NCBI RefSeq assembly: GCF_008806755.1
Contig: NZ_WAAU01000014.1
Location: 207-64,206 of the forward strand
DNA: 64,000 nt
Reading direction: 5' to 3'
DNA from: Tenacibaculum aiptasiae
GTDB taxonomy: Bacteria > Bacteroidota > Bacteroidia > Flavobacteriales > Flavobacteriaceae
Under the pieces are notes generated by a model. The model was not told the DNA's origin and ran no database searches. It saw only the letters and a list, made by a program, of their open reading frames with translations. A program made the translations under genes and the position numbers. Shown one piece after another: positions 44,573-54,441 of the stretch; within the stretch, counting starts at the first letter, position 1; each line of letters opens with the position of its first letter.

Positions 44573-45169
44573 TATATAGAAAGCTAAAAAAGGGCTAATT
44601 AAGCCAATAAAAAAACCAATATATACTTCTCTACTAGTATGAGCCTTTAAGTGTAATCTTGAGGCTGCTAATATTCCTGAAAGCAAAATAAAAACTATAA
44701 TTAAAGGTAGGATATTGATATTGTGTATTTGTTGGAATAATAAAAAATAACCAGTTGCTGCTCCCATTGACAATAAATGTAAGCTGCTCTTTATTTTTGA
44801 TATAAAGAGTAAGTAAATTACAATTAAGCCTAGTACAACACCAAAAAATAAATAAGATAAATCTCTAATAATACTTATCTCAGCAAAGAACTTACCAACC
44901 ATAAACAACAATGTCATCATAAAAAATATAGGAATTCGTCGTTCTTTAATTCCATGTACTTTAAATGATTTTATATAGTTTATACGTTTTAAAAAAACTA
45001 ATAAAAGAAGTGGGATAATATAAGTGGCAATAAAAACAATTCCCAATATGGTATACTGTTGTCGCGAACTTAAATTAATTGGAGTTAATATAAAATAAAG
45101 AATAATCCCAATCGTAGGCATTACAATTGGGTGTAGAATGGTTGATATGAACTTATACCAACGTTCCAT
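44567..45169 (-). CDS. Membrane protein related to PAP2-type phosphatases
   Basis: The 200-residue protein has about six TM helices. The conserved segments KSSLHLLSMGAATGY (about 125-140) and ASRLHLKAHTSREVYIGFFIG (about 168-188) occupy the places of the PAP2 signature motifs with SxxHxxxxxxA and SRxxxxxHxxxDxxxG spacing. The usual acid D of the third motif is E here (SREVYIG). It may still dephosphorylate lipid substrates or may be inactive. Its ATG overlaps the rpoN stop by one base (TAATG), implying coupled translation. Confidence 0.6.
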   Translation of the reverse strand: MERWYKFISTILHPIVMPTIGIILYFILTPINLSSRQQYTILGIVFIATYIIPLLLLVFLKRINYIKSFKVHGIKERRIPIFFMMTLLFMVGKFFAEISIIRDLSYLFFGVVLGLIVIYLLFISKIKSSLHLLSMGAATGYFLLFQQIHNINILPLIIVFILLSGILAASRLHLKAHTSREVYIGFFIGLISPFLAFYIL

Positions 45170-46632
45170 TATATTTCTTTACGTAATCTAGCTACTGGTA
45201 TGTCTAACTGTTCTCTATATTTAGCCACAGTTCTTCTAGCTATAGGATACCCCTTTTCTTTTAAGAGTTTAGATAATTTCTCATCAGTTAGAGGTTTTCT
45301 CTTTTCTTCTTCATTAATAACTGTCTCTAGAATCTTTTTAATCTCCCTAGTTGATACGTCTTCTCCTTGATCATTTTTCATTGATTCAGAGAAAAAGTCT
45401 TTAATTAACTTGGTACCATATGGGGTAGAAACATATTTACTATTAGCAACTCTTGATACTGTTGATACATCCATTTGAATTTCATCAGCAATATCCTTTA
45501 AAATCATCGGTTTTAACTTACGCTCATCACCAGTTAAGAAATACTCTTCTTGACGATGCATAATAGCATTCATGGTAACTAAAAGCGTTTGTTGACGCTG
45601 TTTTATAGCATCAATAAACCATTTAGCAGCATCTAATTTCTGTTTTATAAATAATACAGCATCTTTTTGAGCTTTGCTTTTTTCTTTAGATTTACTGTAT
45701 CCTTTCAACATGTTGTTGTATTCTCTAGAAACATGTAATTCAGGAGCATTTCGAGAATTTAAAGTAAGTTCTAAATTACCATCAATAATGCGTATAGAGA
45801 AATCTGGAACAATTTGTTCTGCTATTTTATTATTACCAGCATACGAACTTCCAGGTTTTGGATTTAATTTACTTATTTCAGTAATTACTTCTTTTAATTG
45901 TTCCTCATCAATGTCAAATTTTTCAAGAAGCTTTTTATAATGCTTCTTTACAAAATGATCAAAAGCATTTTCGAGAATATTTATCGCTAAAGAAGTACTT
46001 TTCTTTTCAGGTTTAGATTTAAGTTGAATAATTAAACATTCCTTTAAATCCAAAGCACCAACACCAATAGGGTCTAATCGTTGAACTACAGTTTTTAAAA
46101 CAGTTGTTACTTTTTCTTCAGTTGTAAATACGTTTTGAGTAAAAGCTAAATCATCTACTAAATCAATAATATCTCTACGGATATAACCACTGTCATCTAT
46201 ACTTCCGACTAAAAATTCAGCAATAGCACGTTCTTCATCATCAATTCTAAAAGTGTTTAATTGATTTTTTAAGGATTGATGAAAGGTAGTTCCAGCTGCA
46301 TAAGGAACTTGTTTCTCATCATCATCAGATGAATAGTTATTTGCTTGAGTTTTATAGCTAGGAAATTCATCGTCACTTAAATACTCATCGATATTAATAT
46401 CGTCTGTTTCAATTTTTTCATTTCCAGTATCATCATACTCAGAATCATTAGATAAAGTATCTTCAAAACTCTCAGGTTCTTCTTTACCAGTATCTAAAGC
46501 TGGATTTTCCTCTATTTCTTGTTTTAAACGTTCTTCAAATGCTTGCGTAGGCAATTGAATTAGTTTCATCAACTGAATTTGTTGAGGAGATAATTTTTGT
46601 AATAATTTATGATGTAAACCTTGTTTTAGCAT
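45169..46632 (-). CDS. rpoN: RNA polymerase sigma-54 factor RpoN
   Basis: The start at 46632 gives 487 residues beginning MLKQGLHHKLLQKLSPQQIQ, the usual N-terminal region I. An acidic linker follows (about 45-90), then the core-binding domain. The C-terminal HTH ends with the RpoN box ARRTVAKYREQL (about 465-476). A TATATTTG box (46645-46638) lies 5 bp before this ATG and rules out the upstream start at 46656. It directs transcription from -24/-12 promoters with an enhancer-binding ATPase, none of which is in this window. Confidence 0.95.
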   Translation of the reverse strand: MLKQGLHHKLLQKLSPQQIQLMKLIQLPTQAFEERLKQEIEENPALDTGKEEPESFEDTLSNDSEYDDTGNEKIETDDINIDEYLSDDEFPSYKTQANNYSSDDDEKQVPYAAGTTFHQSLKNQLNTFRIDDEERAIAEFLVGSIDDSGYIRRDIIDLVDDLAFTQNVFTTEEKVTTVLKTVVQRLDPIGVGALDLKECLIIQLKSKPEKKSTSLAINILENAFDHFVKKHYKKLLEKFDIDEEQLKEVITEISKLNPKPGSSYAGNNKIAEQIVPDFSIRIIDGNLELTLNSRNAPELHVSREYNNMLKGYSKSKEKSKAQKDAVLFIKQKLDAAKWFIDAIKQRQQTLLVTMNAIMHRQEEYFLTGDERKLKPMILKDIADEIQMDVSTVSRVANSKYVSTPYGTKLIKDFFSESMKNDQGEDVSTREIKKILETVINEEEKRKPLTDEKLSKLLKEKGYPIARRTVAKYREQLDIPVARLRKEI

Positions 46633-46637
46633 ATCTA

Positions 46638-46645
46638 CAAATATA
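46638..46645 (-). promoter_or_regulatory. rpoN -7 box next to its start codon
   Basis: TATATTTG on the minus strand ends 5 bp before the ATG at 46632. It lies between the asnS terminator and rpoN. No clear TTG is found at the -33 position, so only the -7 box is strong. Confidence 0.6.
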
Positions 46646-46656
46646 AGAAAAGGCAT

Positions 46657-46691
46657 AAAAAAAAATCGCCATTCTATAAGGAATGACGATT
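46657..46691 (-). terminator. Terminator after asnS
   Basis: On the minus strand AATCGTCATTC, a 6-nt loop and GAATGGCGATT form an 11-bp stem with one G-U pair, followed by nine U. Confidence 0.82.
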
Positions 46692-46715
46692 GTGTTTATA
46701 AGTTTTATGATTTTT

Positions 46716-48149
46716 TTAAAACTCTGCGTTTTGAGGTGTTCTAGGAAATGGGATAACATCTCTAATATTACTCATACCTGTAGTAAATAATACTAAACGT
46801 TCAAATCCTAAACCAAAACCTGAATGCACAGCTGTACCAAATTTACGAGTATCTAAATACCACCATAATTCCTCTTCTGGAATATCTAAAGCAGCCATTT
46901 TCTCTTTTAATACATCTAAACGCTCCTCACGTTGTGATCCTCCAACCATTTCTCCAATACCAGGGAATAAAACATCCATAGCACGTACAGTTTTTCCATC
47001 TTCATTTAAACGCATGTAAAATGCTTTAATATCTGCAGGATAATCAAATAAGATTACTGGACATTTAAAGTGTTTTTCAACTAAATAACGCTCGTGCTCC
47101 GATTGTAAATCAACACCCCATTCGTTTACAGGAAATTGGAATTTTTTCTTCTTATTTGGCTTAGAGTTACGTAATATATCTATAGCTTCTGTATAAGAAA
47201 CACGTTTAAAGTTGTTATCTACAACAAAGTTTAACTTTTCAATTAAAGTCATTTCACTACGTTGCGCTTGAGGTTTAGATTTTTCCTCTTGCGTTAAACG
47301 GTTGTCTAAAAATGCTAAATCATCTTTACAGTTATCTAATACATATTTTAAAACTGACTTAATAAAATCTTCAGATAAGTCCATGTTAGCATCTAAATCG
47401 TTGAATGCAACCTCAGGCTCAATCATCCAAAATTCAGCTAAATGACGTGTTGTATTAGAATTTTCAGCTCTAAATGTAGGTCCAAAAGTATATACTTTAC
47501 CTAGTGCCATTGCATAAGTCTCAGCTTCTAATTGACCAGATACTGTTAAGTTTGTTTCTTTACCAAAGAAATCTTGAGTGTAATCTACATTACCCTCTTC
47601 ATTTAATGGAGCTTTGTTAGCTTCAAAGTTTGTAACATGAAACATTTCACCAGCACCTTCAGCATCAGATCCAGTAATAATAGGTGTGTTTACATAGTTA
47701 AAACCATTTTCTTGAAAATATTTGTGAACAGCAAAAGATAAAGCTGAACGCACTCTCATAACAGCACTAAATGTATTTGTTCTAATGCGTAAATGCGCAT
47801 TTTCACGTAAAAACTCAAGACTATGTCTTTTTGGTTGAATTGGATATTCATCAGGATTAGAATCACCTAAGATTTCTAAATCTGTCACTTGAACTTCAAC
47901 TTTTTGTCCTTTACCTTGACTTTCAACTAATGTACCTGTAATGCTTACTGCAGCGCCAGTATTTATTCTTTTTAAAAGTTCTTCATTTGTATTTTCAAAA
48001 TCGACAACACATTGAATATTATTAATAGTAGAACCATCATTTAGAGCAATAAAACGATTGCTTCTAAAAGTTCTAACCCATCCTTTTACATGTACTTCTT
48101 GTAAAAATTTTTCAGAATGTAATAATTCTTTAACGCTACTTCTTTTCAT
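46716..48149 (-). CDS. asnS: Asparaginyl-tRNA synthetase
   Basis: The 477-residue class IIb synthetase has an OB-fold anticodon-binding domain (about 15-105: [23 protein letters not shown]). Class II motif 2 is [26 protein letters not shown] (cited in two parts) and motif 3 is [12 protein letters not shown] near 447. It charges tRNA-Asn; the direct enzyme means asparagine need not be made on the tRNA. It has its own promoter (48198-48168) and terminator and is followed by rpoN. Confidence 0.96.
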   Translation of the reverse strand: MKRSSVKELLHSEKFLQEVHVKGWVRTFRSNRFIALNDGSTINNIQCVVDFENTNEELLKRINTGAAVSITGTLVESQGKGQKVEVQVTDLEILGDSNPDEYPIQPKRHSLEFLRENAHLRIRTNTFSAVMRVRSALSFAVHKYFQENGFNYVNTPIITGSDAEGAGEMFHVTNFEANKAPLNEEGNVDYTQDFFGKETNLTVSGQLEAETYAMALGKVYTFGPTFRAENSNTTRHLAEFWMIEPEVAFNDLDANMDLSEDFIKSVLKYVLDNCKDDLAFLDNRLTQEEKSKPQAQRSEMTLIEKLNFVVDNNFKRVSYTEAIDILRNSKPNKKKKFQFPVNEWGVDLQSEHERYLVEKHFKCPVILFDYPADIKAFYMRLNEDGKTVRAMDVLFPGIGEMVGGSQREERLDVLKEKMAALDIPEEELWWYLDTRKFGTAVHSGFGLGFERLVLFTTGMSNIRDVIPFPRTPQNAEF

Positions 48150-48167
48150 CTTTTAAAAATTGAAGAG

Positions 48168-48198
48168 CAAAGATACTTTTTTACAAAGAATTGAGCAA
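48168..48198 (-). promoter_or_regulatory. Promoter of asnS
   Basis: On the minus strand TTG (48198-48196), 20 nt, then TATCTTTG (48175-48168). It lies 18 bp before the ATG at 48149, and also within the gap after the MMPL-type gene. Confidence 0.72.
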
Positions 48199-48226
48199 TG
48201 TTGATATATAAAATGCGAATAAACTT

Positions 48227-50590
48227 TTATTTGTCTTCTTTTGGAGGTAAAATTTTAAAGTTAGTTTCTTTTAAAACCTTTTTATTCGCAATCTTTTTCT
48301 CAAAAGAAAGTAATAAAGAAGGTAGTAATAATAAGTTTGATACCATTGCTAATAAAAGAGTAACAGAGACAAGACCACCTAAGGCAATTGTTCCTCCAAA
48401 ACTAGAAACTGTAAAAACTAAGAAACCGAAAAATAATACTATTGAAGTATAAAACATACTAACTCCTGTTTCGCGAAGAGCAGCATATACCGCTGGCTTT
48501 ATTTTCCAATTGTTAGCTAGTAATTCTTGACGGTATTTAGCTAAAAAGTGAATTGTATCGTCAACTGAAATACCAAAAGCAATACTAAATACTAAAATTG
48601 TTGAAGGTTTAATAGGAATACTAAAGAATCCCATTAATCCTGCAGTAATTAATAAAGGAAGCATATTTGGTATTAATGATATAAATATCATTTTGTAAGA
48701 ACGGAACATCCATGCCATAAAGATTGAAATCAATAATATAGCTAATGATAAAGAAATAACTAGGTTTTTAATTAAATAGTTAGTTCCTTTTAAAAACACT
48801 AATGCTTTACCAGTCATAGAAACCTTAAACTTTTCGTCTGGAAACTGCTTCTTTATAACAGCTTGTAAACGATCTTGAATAATGTCCATTTTATCTGTAC
48901 CAATATCTTTCATAAAAGTAGTGATACGTGCATAACGACCAGTGTTGTCTACAAAGTTTTTCAACATACCAGCGTTACTATTTGAGTTTTTAGTATAAGC
49001 AAAAATGTGTGCTTTTTCCTGACTCGTTGGTAGTTGATAGTATTTTGGATTTCCTTTATAATATGCTTGCTTAGAATATTTAACTAAGTTAGTTACTGAA
49101 ATAGGTTTTGATAATTCAGGGAAAGTTTCAATGGTTTCATTTAACTTTTCCATCTTTTTCAAAGTAGAAAGTTTCATAACACCTTTTTCTCTTTTGGTGT
49201 CTATTAAAATTTCTAAAGGCATAATACCTCCAAATTCGCTTTCAAAAAATTTGATGTCCTTATAAAACTGCATACCTTTTGGCATGTCTTCAATTAAACT
49301 ACCAGAAACTCGGATTTGAAATAATCCTATCATACTTAATATGATAACGATTACCGTAGTAATGTAAATTGCAATTCTTTGTTGCTTTACCATGCGTTCC
49401 ATCCAAGAAACAACATTCCCCATCCACCTTTTTTCTAAGTGGTTTAAATGCTTTTTCTCTGGAAGAGGCATAAAACTGTATAAGATTGGAATGATTAATA
49501 AAGCAAGTATGAAAATACTAATAATATTAACCGATGCTAGAATACCAAATTCTCTTAATAATTGACTTTTAACAAAAACAAAGGTTGCAAAACCAGAAGC
49601 TGTTGTTATGTTTGTCATTAAGGTAGCATTACCAATTTTTGAAATTACACGTTGTAAAGACTTTGCTTGATTACCGTGTTTTTTTATTTCTTGCTGGTAT
49701 TTGTTAATTAAAAATACCGCATTAGGTACACCAATTACAATAATTAATGGAGGAATTAATGCAGAAAGTACCGTGATTTCATATCTGAATAAACCAATAA
49801 ATCCAAATGCCCAAACTACACCAATACCTACTACTAATAGAGTTATGAACGTTGCTCTGAACGAACGGAAAAAGAAAAAGAATATAATAGCAGTAATTAG
49901 TAAAGCACCAACTACAAATATTCCCATTTCATTAATAATGTTTTGAGAATTTACAGTACGTATATAAGGCATTCCAGAAACACGAACATCTATATCATTA
50001 TCTTTCTCAAATTTATCTATAGTAGGAATTAAAATTTCCGCAATAAAATCTCGACGAGCAGGTGTATTTACAATGTCTTTATTAATATAAATAGCAGTTT
50101 GTAAAGTACCTTGATCGTTATATAATAGATTATCGTAAAAAGGAAGTTTTTCAAATAATTGTTTCTTTATTTTGTTAACTTCTTCATCTGTAGACGGAAC
50201 CTTATCAAATAATGGTTCTACAATGAATTTTCTTTTTTTTCTATCTGCTTTCAGTTGCTTAACATCAGCTACTGAAACAGTAAAGTCAACTTGTTTTACG
50301 CTGTCTAAACTCTTTACAAGTTTATTCCAAGCGTTAAATTTTTGAGGGGTAAAAATTGTTGAATCTTTTACACCTAGGATTACTAAATTCCCTTCCTCAC
50401 CAAAAATTTCTAAAAACTTGTCGTATTGAATGTTTGCCTCATGGTCTTTAGGAAGCAAATTTGCCTCAGTATATGAAAAACGCATATACTTCATCTGAGT
50501 GACTAAAAGTCCCGTAATAACAGCTATAGTAATTAAAACCAAGTATCGGTTTCGTAGTAAAAATCCTGCGATTTTAGTCCAAAAAGTCAT
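48227..50590 (-). CDS. RND/MMPL superfamily transporter with sterol-sensing-like domains
   Basis: The 787-residue membrane protein has 12 predicted TM helices in two halves, each with one periplasmic loop domain of about 200 residues. Conserved TM segments are GVPNAVFLINKYQQE in the first half and GISVDDTIHFLAKYRQE in the second, the D-D pair being the proton relay site. It belongs to the HpnN/MMPL branch, which moves lipids or hydrophobic compounds, rather than to drug efflux with a TolC partner. A TAACTTTG box at 50613-50606 precedes the ATG. It forms its own unit between frr and asnS. Confidence 0.88.
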   Translation of the reverse strand: MTFWTKIAGFLLRNRYLVLITIAVITGLLVTQMKYMRFSYTEANLLPKDHEANIQYDKFLEIFGEEGNLVILGVKDSTIFTPQKFNAWNKLVKSLDSVKQVDFTVSVADVKQLKADRKKRKFIVEPLFDKVPSTDEEVNKIKKQLFEKLPFYDNLLYNDQGTLQTAIYINKDIVNTPARRDFIAEILIPTIDKFEKDNDIDVRVSGMPYIRTVNSQNIINEMGIFVVGALLITAIIFFFFFRSFRATFITLLVVGIGVVWAFGFIGLFRYEITVLSALIPPLIIVIGVPNAVFLINKYQQEIKKHGNQAKSLQRVISKIGNATLMTNITTASGFATFVFVKSQLLREFGILASVNIISIFILALLIIPILYSFMPLPEKKHLNHLEKRWMGNVVSWMERMVKQQRIAIYITTVIVIILSMIGLFQIRVSGSLIEDMPKGMQFYKDIKFFESEFGGIMPLEILIDTKREKGVMKLSTLKKMEKLNETIETFPELSKPISVTNLVKYSKQAYYKGNPKYYQLPTSQEKAHIFAYTKNSNSNAGMLKNFVDNTGRYARITTFMKDIGTDKMDIIQDRLQAVIKKQFPDEKFKVSMTGKALVFLKGTNYLIKNLVISLSLAILLISIFMAWMFRSYKMIFISLIPNMLPLLITAGLMGFFSIPIKPSTILVFSIAFGISVDDTIHFLAKYRQELLANNWKIKPAVYAALRETGVSMFYTSIVLFFGFLVFTVSSFGGTIALGGLVSVTLLLAMVSNLLLLPSLLLSFEKKIANKKVLKETNFKILPPKEDK

Positions 50591-50637
50591 TCAAAAAAAT
50601 TTTAGCAAAGTTAGGGTAAATGAAACAATTAAACGAA

Positions 50638-50668
50638 AAAAAAGAGTGTCTTAAAAACACTCTTTTTT
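50638..50668 (-). terminator. Terminator after frr
   Basis: AAAAAAGAGTGT and ACACTCTTTTTT pair over 12 bp around a 7-nt loop; a U tract follows on the minus strand. It ends the ribosomal-protein to frr gene group. Confidence 0.86.
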
Positions 50669-50687
50669 ATAATGTTTATAAAGAGAC

Positions 50688-51242
50688 CTAAACAGTCATA
50701 ATTTCTTTTTCTTTTACAGAATATTTTTCATCAATATTTTTAACAAAACTATCTGTTAAATCCTGAACGCTTGTTTCTGCATTTTTCTTCATGTCATCAG
50801 AAGCATCAGTTTTTTTGATTTCATTGTTAGCGTCTTTACGAGCATTACGAACACCAACTTTAGCATGTTCTGCTTCAGCTTTTGCTTGTTTAGCAAGATC
50901 TTTACGACGCTCTTCAGTTAATGGAGGAACGCTAATAATAATGTTATCACCATTGTTCATAGGATTAAAACCTAAATTTGCAATCATAATAGCTTTTTCT
51001 ATTTCTTGCAACATGTTCTTTTCCCATGGTTGAATAGTAATTGTTCTTGCATCTGGTGTGCTTACATTAGCAACTTGTCCTAATGGAGTCGCTGCTCCAT
51101 AGTAGTCAACTTGTACGTTAGCTAACATTGAAGGAGATGCCTTACCAGCTCTAATACTACGTAATTCTTTTACCAAGTGTTCTATAGCATTATTCATTGC
51201 CTCTTTGGCCGAATCTAAAATAAAATCAATTTCTTCGTTCAT
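50688..51242 (-). CDS. frr: Ribosome recycling factor
   Basis: The 184-residue protein has the RRF signature: LRSIRAGKASPSML at about 26-39, YYGAATPLGQVANVSTPDART-type segment (cited in parts) and GDNIIISVPPLTEERRK. The three-helix bundle and the alpha/beta head domain are at usual length. With EF-G it splits post-termination ribosomes. It lies 47 bp after pyrH on the same strand, the widely conserved tsf-pyrH-frr order. Confidence 0.97.
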   Translation of the reverse strand: MNEEIDFILDSAKEAMNNAIEHLVKELRSIRAGKASPSMLANVQVDYYGAATPLGQVANVSTPDARTITIQPWEKNMLQEIEKAIMIANLGFNPMNNGDNIIISVPPLTEERRKDLAKQAKAEAEHAKVGVRNARKDANNEIKKTDASDDMKKNAETSVQDLTDSFVKNIDEKYSVKEKEIMTV

Positions 51243-51289
51243 TTTGTTCGTATTTATTGACCTCTGTTTTTGAAAGAGGTTATTTCGGT

Positions 51290-52000
51290 TTATTCGTTAT
51301 CAACTATTGTTCCAATTTGTTCACCAGAAACTAACTTTAATAAGTTACCGTTAGTATTCATGTCAAAAACAATAATTGGTAATTTGTTTTCTTCACTCAA
51401 AGTAAAGGCAGTCATATCCATTACTTTTAAGCCTTTTTCAATAACATCTTTAAAAGATATATTGTTATATTTTATAGCATCTTTATCTTTTTCTGGATCG
51501 GCATTGTAAATACCATCAACTCTAGTTCCTTTTAAGATAGCATCTGCATTAATTTCAATAGCTCTTAAAACTGCTGCAGTATCTGTTGTAAAATAAGGGT
51601 TTCCAGTTCCTCCACCAAAAATAACAACACGCCCTTTCTCTAAATGACGGTTTGCACGCCTTTTAATATATGGTTCTGCTATTTCTTTAATTTCGATAGC
51701 TGTTTGTAAACGAGTATGAACACCTTCGTCTTCTAAAGCGCTTTGTAAGGCTAAACCATTGATACAAGTAGCTAACATTCCCATGTGATCTCCTTGTACG
51801 CGATCCATACCATTACTAGCTCCAGCAACACCTCTAAAAATATTACCACCACCGATAACAATGGCAACTTGAATATTTCTGTCTACTACTTGTTTAATTT
51901 CTTGAGCGTATTCTTTAAGTCTTTTTGGGTCAATACCATATTGACGTTCTCCCATTAAAGCTTCTCCGCTTAATTTTAAAAGGATTCTTTTATATTGCAT
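51290..52000 (-). CDS. pyrH: UMP kinase
   Basis: The 236-residue enzyme belongs to the amino-acid kinase fold: [18 protein letters not shown] at 6-23, [10 protein letters not shown] at 48-57, and [19 protein letters not shown] for nucleotide binding. It phosphorylates UMP in pyrimidine biosynthesis and is usually inhibited by UTP. A TAGTTTTG box (52027-52020) just after the tsf terminator gives it its own promoter, so pyrH-frr can be expressed apart from tsf. Confidence 0.97.
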   Translation of the reverse strand: MQYKRILLKLSGEALMGERQYGIDPKRLKEYAQEIKQVVDRNIQVAIVIGGGNIFRGVAGASNGMDRVQGDHMGMLATCINGLALQSALEDEGVHTRLQTAIEIKEIAEPYIKRRANRHLEKGRVVIFGGGTGNPYFTTDTAAVLRAIEINADAILKGTRVDGIYNADPEKDKDAIKYNNISFKDVIEKGLKVMDMTAFTLSEENKLPIIVFDMNTNGNLLKLVSGEQIGTIVDNE

Positions 52001-52060
52001 AGTCTTGTTGAAAGTTGTGCAAAACTACGTATTTTTTTTGAGTTTGTTTTTTTATAAAAT

Positions 52061-52088
52061 AAAAAACCATCCAAAAAATGGATGGTTT
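52061..52088 (-). terminator. Terminator after tsf
   Basis: AAACCATCC, a 7-nt loop and GGATGGTTT form a 9-bp stem, followed by U-rich sequence on the minus strand. Confidence 0.82.
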
Positions 52089-52110
52089 TATATAAAATTT
52101 CTGTTGAGAA

Positions 52111-53079
52111 TTATCCTAAAGTAACTCTTACGAAGTTTTTAACTTCTACATCACCAAAAGAAGCAACGTATTCAGCAACAGTTTTCTTTTCGTCTTTGAT
52201 AAACTTTTGATCTAATAAACATTGTTCTTGATCTAAAGTTGTGTTATCAGAAATAAATCTTTCCATTTTTCCTGGTAAGATTTTATCCCAGATTTGCTCT
52301 GGTTTACCTTCAGCTTTTAATTGCTCTTTAGCAGCTTCTTCAGCATTAGCTAAAGCTTCATCAGTTAATTGTAATCTAGATACGAATTGAGGTACGTTCT
52401 TTAAAGTTTTACCTAAACGACCTAATTCTTCATTATCTTTTACAATAGCAGCAATTCTTGCTTCAGTTTCAGACTGAACATATGCAGGATCAAAATCTTT
52501 GTAAGATAATGAAGTAGCTCCCATTGAAGCAGCTTGCATAGCTAAATCTTTAGTTAAAACAGCAGAGTTTTCAACTGGTGCAGTTAAACCAACCATTGCA
52601 GCAATCTTACCAACGTGAGTATAAGCTCCTACGAATGGTGCTTCAATTCTTTCGAATGAAGTGATATCAATCTTCTCACCGATAACTCCAGTTTGCTCGA
52701 TTAACTTTTCAGCAACAGTAATTCCACCGAAGTCAGCAGCTAAAAATTCTTCTTTAGTTTTTGTGTTAAAAGCAATATCAACAAATTGAGAAGCTAAATC
52801 TTTGAAAGAATCATTTTTAGCAACGAAATCTGTTTCACATGCTAATACAATAGCAACACCGTAAGTGTTGTCATCACTAATTTTAGTAATTGCTACACCT
52901 TCAGTAGACTCTCTATCTGCTCTTTTAGCAGCGATTTTTTGTCCTTTTTTACGTAAAATTTCAATTGCTTTATCGAAATCACCACCAGCTTCTACTAATG
53001 CATTTTTACAATCCATCATACCAGCTCCGGTACTTTCTCTTAATTTTTTTACGTCTGCAGCGCTAATTTTTACTGACAT
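52111..53079 (-). CDS. tsf: Elongation factor Ts
   Basis: The 322-residue protein begins with a UBA-like domain (KLRESTGAGMMDCKNALVEA at 11-30). The TDFVAKND motif near 82-90 contacts EF-Tu, and two core subdomains and a coiled-coil insertion follow. It recycles EF-Tu from GDP to GTP. It lies 90 bp after rpsB, separated by a hairpin that may lower its expression relative to S2. Length is within the range for the phylum. Confidence 0.97.
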   Translation of the reverse strand: MSVKISAADVKKLRESTGAGMMDCKNALVEAGGDFDKAIEILRKKGQKIAAKRADRESTEGVAITKISDDNTYGVAIVLACETDFVAKNDSFKDLASQFVDIAFNTKTKEEFLAADFGGITVAEKLIEQTGVIGEKIDITSFERIEAPFVGAYTHVGKIAAMVGLTAPVENSAVLTKDLAMQAASMGATSLSYKDFDPAYVQSETEARIAAIVKDNEELGRLGKTLKNVPQFVSRLQLTDEALANAEEAAKEQLKAEGKPEQIWDKILPGKMERFISDNTTLDQEQCLLDQKFIKDEKKTVAEYVASFGDVEVKNFVRVTLG

Positions 53080-53128
53080 CTCTATTGTTATTTTTTAGTT
53101 GTAAATATTTTATTGTACAAAGTTGTAA

Positions 53129-53166
53129 AAATTTAAAGGTTCCAATGTAATGAAACCTTTAAATTT
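53129..53166 (-). terminator. Intercistronic hairpin between rpsB and tsf
   Basis: AAATTTAAAGGTT (53129-53141) and AACCTTTAAATTT (53154-53166) form a 13-bp perfect stem with a 12-nt loop, followed by a short U tract on the minus strand. It could terminate partly or stabilise the rpsB mRNA end. Confidence 0.68.
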
Positions 53167-53169
53167 AAA

Positions 53170-53934
53170 TTATTTTGCTTCTTCTTTAACCTCAGTTGAA
53201 GTTGTTTCTTCTTTAGCTGGAGCTTTTTCAGCTTTTGCTTTTTCTTTATCAGCTTTTCTTTCTGATAAACCTTCAGCGATAGCATCAGTTACATATGATA
53301 AAACTTTATCAATAGATTTAGAAGCATCATCATTTGCAGGGATTACGTAATCTACTGGTCTTGGATCAGAGTTCGTATCAACCATTGCAAAGATTGGAAT
53401 GTTTAATTTTTGTGCTTCAGCAACTGCAATGTGCTCTTTCTTTACATCAATTACAAATAAAGCAGCAGGTAAACGAGTCATATCAGAAATAGATCCTAAG
53501 TTCTTTTCTAATTTAGCTCTCTGACGGTTGATTTGTAATTTTTCTCTTTTAGATAATGCATCAAAAGAACCATCTTGCTTCATTCTATCAATAGTAGCCA
53601 TTTTCTTAATAGCTTTACGGATAGTAACAAAGTTAGTTAACATACCACCTGGCCAACGCTCAGTAATGTAAGGCATGTTTACGTTTGTTGCACGATCTGC
53701 AACGATATCTTTAGCTTGCTTCTTAGTAGCAACGAATAAGATTTTACGTCCAGAATTAGCTATTTTTTGTAAAGCATTTGCTGCTTCCTCAATTTTAGCT
53801 GATGTTTTATACAAATCGATGATGTGAACACCATTACGCTCTGTATAAATGTATGGAGCCATGTTTGGGTTCCATTTTCTTGTTAAGTGACCAAAGTGAA
53901 CGCCACTTTCTAATAATTCTTGAATGTTTGCCAT
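53170..53934 (-). CDS. rpsB: 30S ribosomal protein S2
   Basis: The ATG at 53934 begins MANIQELLESGVHFGH, the conserved N-terminus; the further in-frame start at 53967 would add 11 unrelated residues. With 254 residues it has the usual S2 core (TRKWNPNMAPYIYTERNGVH, DLYKTSAKIEEA, YITERWPGGMLTNF) and a lysine/alanine/glutamate-rich tail. It lies 120 bp after rpsI, a gap with no gene, which may contain a leader. Confidence 0.97.
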   Translation of the reverse strand: MANIQELLESGVHFGHLTRKWNPNMAPYIYTERNGVHIIDLYKTSAKIEEAANALQKIANSGRKILFVATKKQAKDIVADRATNVNMPYITERWPGGMLTNFVTIRKAIKKMATIDRMKQDGSFDALSKREKLQINRQRAKLEKNLGSISDMTRLPAALFVIDVKKEHIAVAEAQKLNIPIFAMVDTNSDPRPVDYVIPANDDASKSIDKVLSYVTDAIAEGLSERKADKEKAKAEKAPAKEETTSTEVKEEAK

Positions 53935-54054
53935 TTTAATAAATGTGTTTACGTTCTGTTTTCGCAATATTCCAGTAGTTTATAAAGTCTGAAATATTTA
54001 GATACTAAACTGTTTGTTATAAATTGTTTTATAAATAACAGCTCTAATAAACGA

Positions 54055-54441
54055 TTAACGTTTAGAGAACTGGAATTTCTTACGTGCTTTCTTCTGACCG
54101 AATTTCTTACGCTCAACCATTCTTGGATCACGAGTTAATAATCCTTCTGGCTTTAAGATTGCTTTGTGCTCTTCGTTGATAGCTACTAATGCTCTAGTAA
54201 TTGCTAAACGGATAGCTTCTGCTTGACCAGTAACACCTCCACCATAAACATTTACTTTAATGTCATAAGACTCTAAGTTGTCAGTTAACATTAAAGGCTG
54301 CTTTACTTTATATTGTAAAGTAGGAGTTGTTAAATAGTTATTTAAATCTTTTTTGTTAACAGTGATGTTTCCACTTCCTTGAGAAACGTAAACACGTGCA
54401 ACAGCTGTTTTTCTTCTACCTATTTTGTGAACAGTTTCCAT
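54055..54441 (-). CDS. rpsI: 30S ribosomal protein S9
   Basis: The 128-residue protein has IGRRKTAVARVYVSQGSGNI at 6-25 and ends with the conserved RDPRMVERKKFGQKKARKKF region and the basic tail QFSKR, which reaches the P-site tRNA. Its ATG shares a base with the rplM stop, so translation of L13 and S9 is coupled, the nearly universal rplM-rpsI pair. Confidence 0.97.
   Translation of the reverse strand: METVHKIGRRKTAVARVYVSQGSGNITVNKKDLNNYLTTPTLQYKVKQPLMLTDNLESYDIKVNVYGGGVTGQAEAIRLAITRALVAINEEHKAILKPEGLLTRDPRMVERKKFGQKKARKKFQFSKR

Noticed and set aside
48198..48452. Plus-strand ORF overlapping the MMPL-type gene and asnS promoter
   Set aside because: Mostly antisense to a confident transporter gene; no start signal or domain.
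53935..54054. 120-bp gap before rpsB as an RNA gene
   Set aside because: No tRNA or stable fold is visible; at most a leader, and I cannot support a specific element.
53949..54131. Short ORF between rpsI and rpsB
   Set aside because: It overlaps the rpsI C-terminus in another frame and shows no independent features; treated as a shadow.
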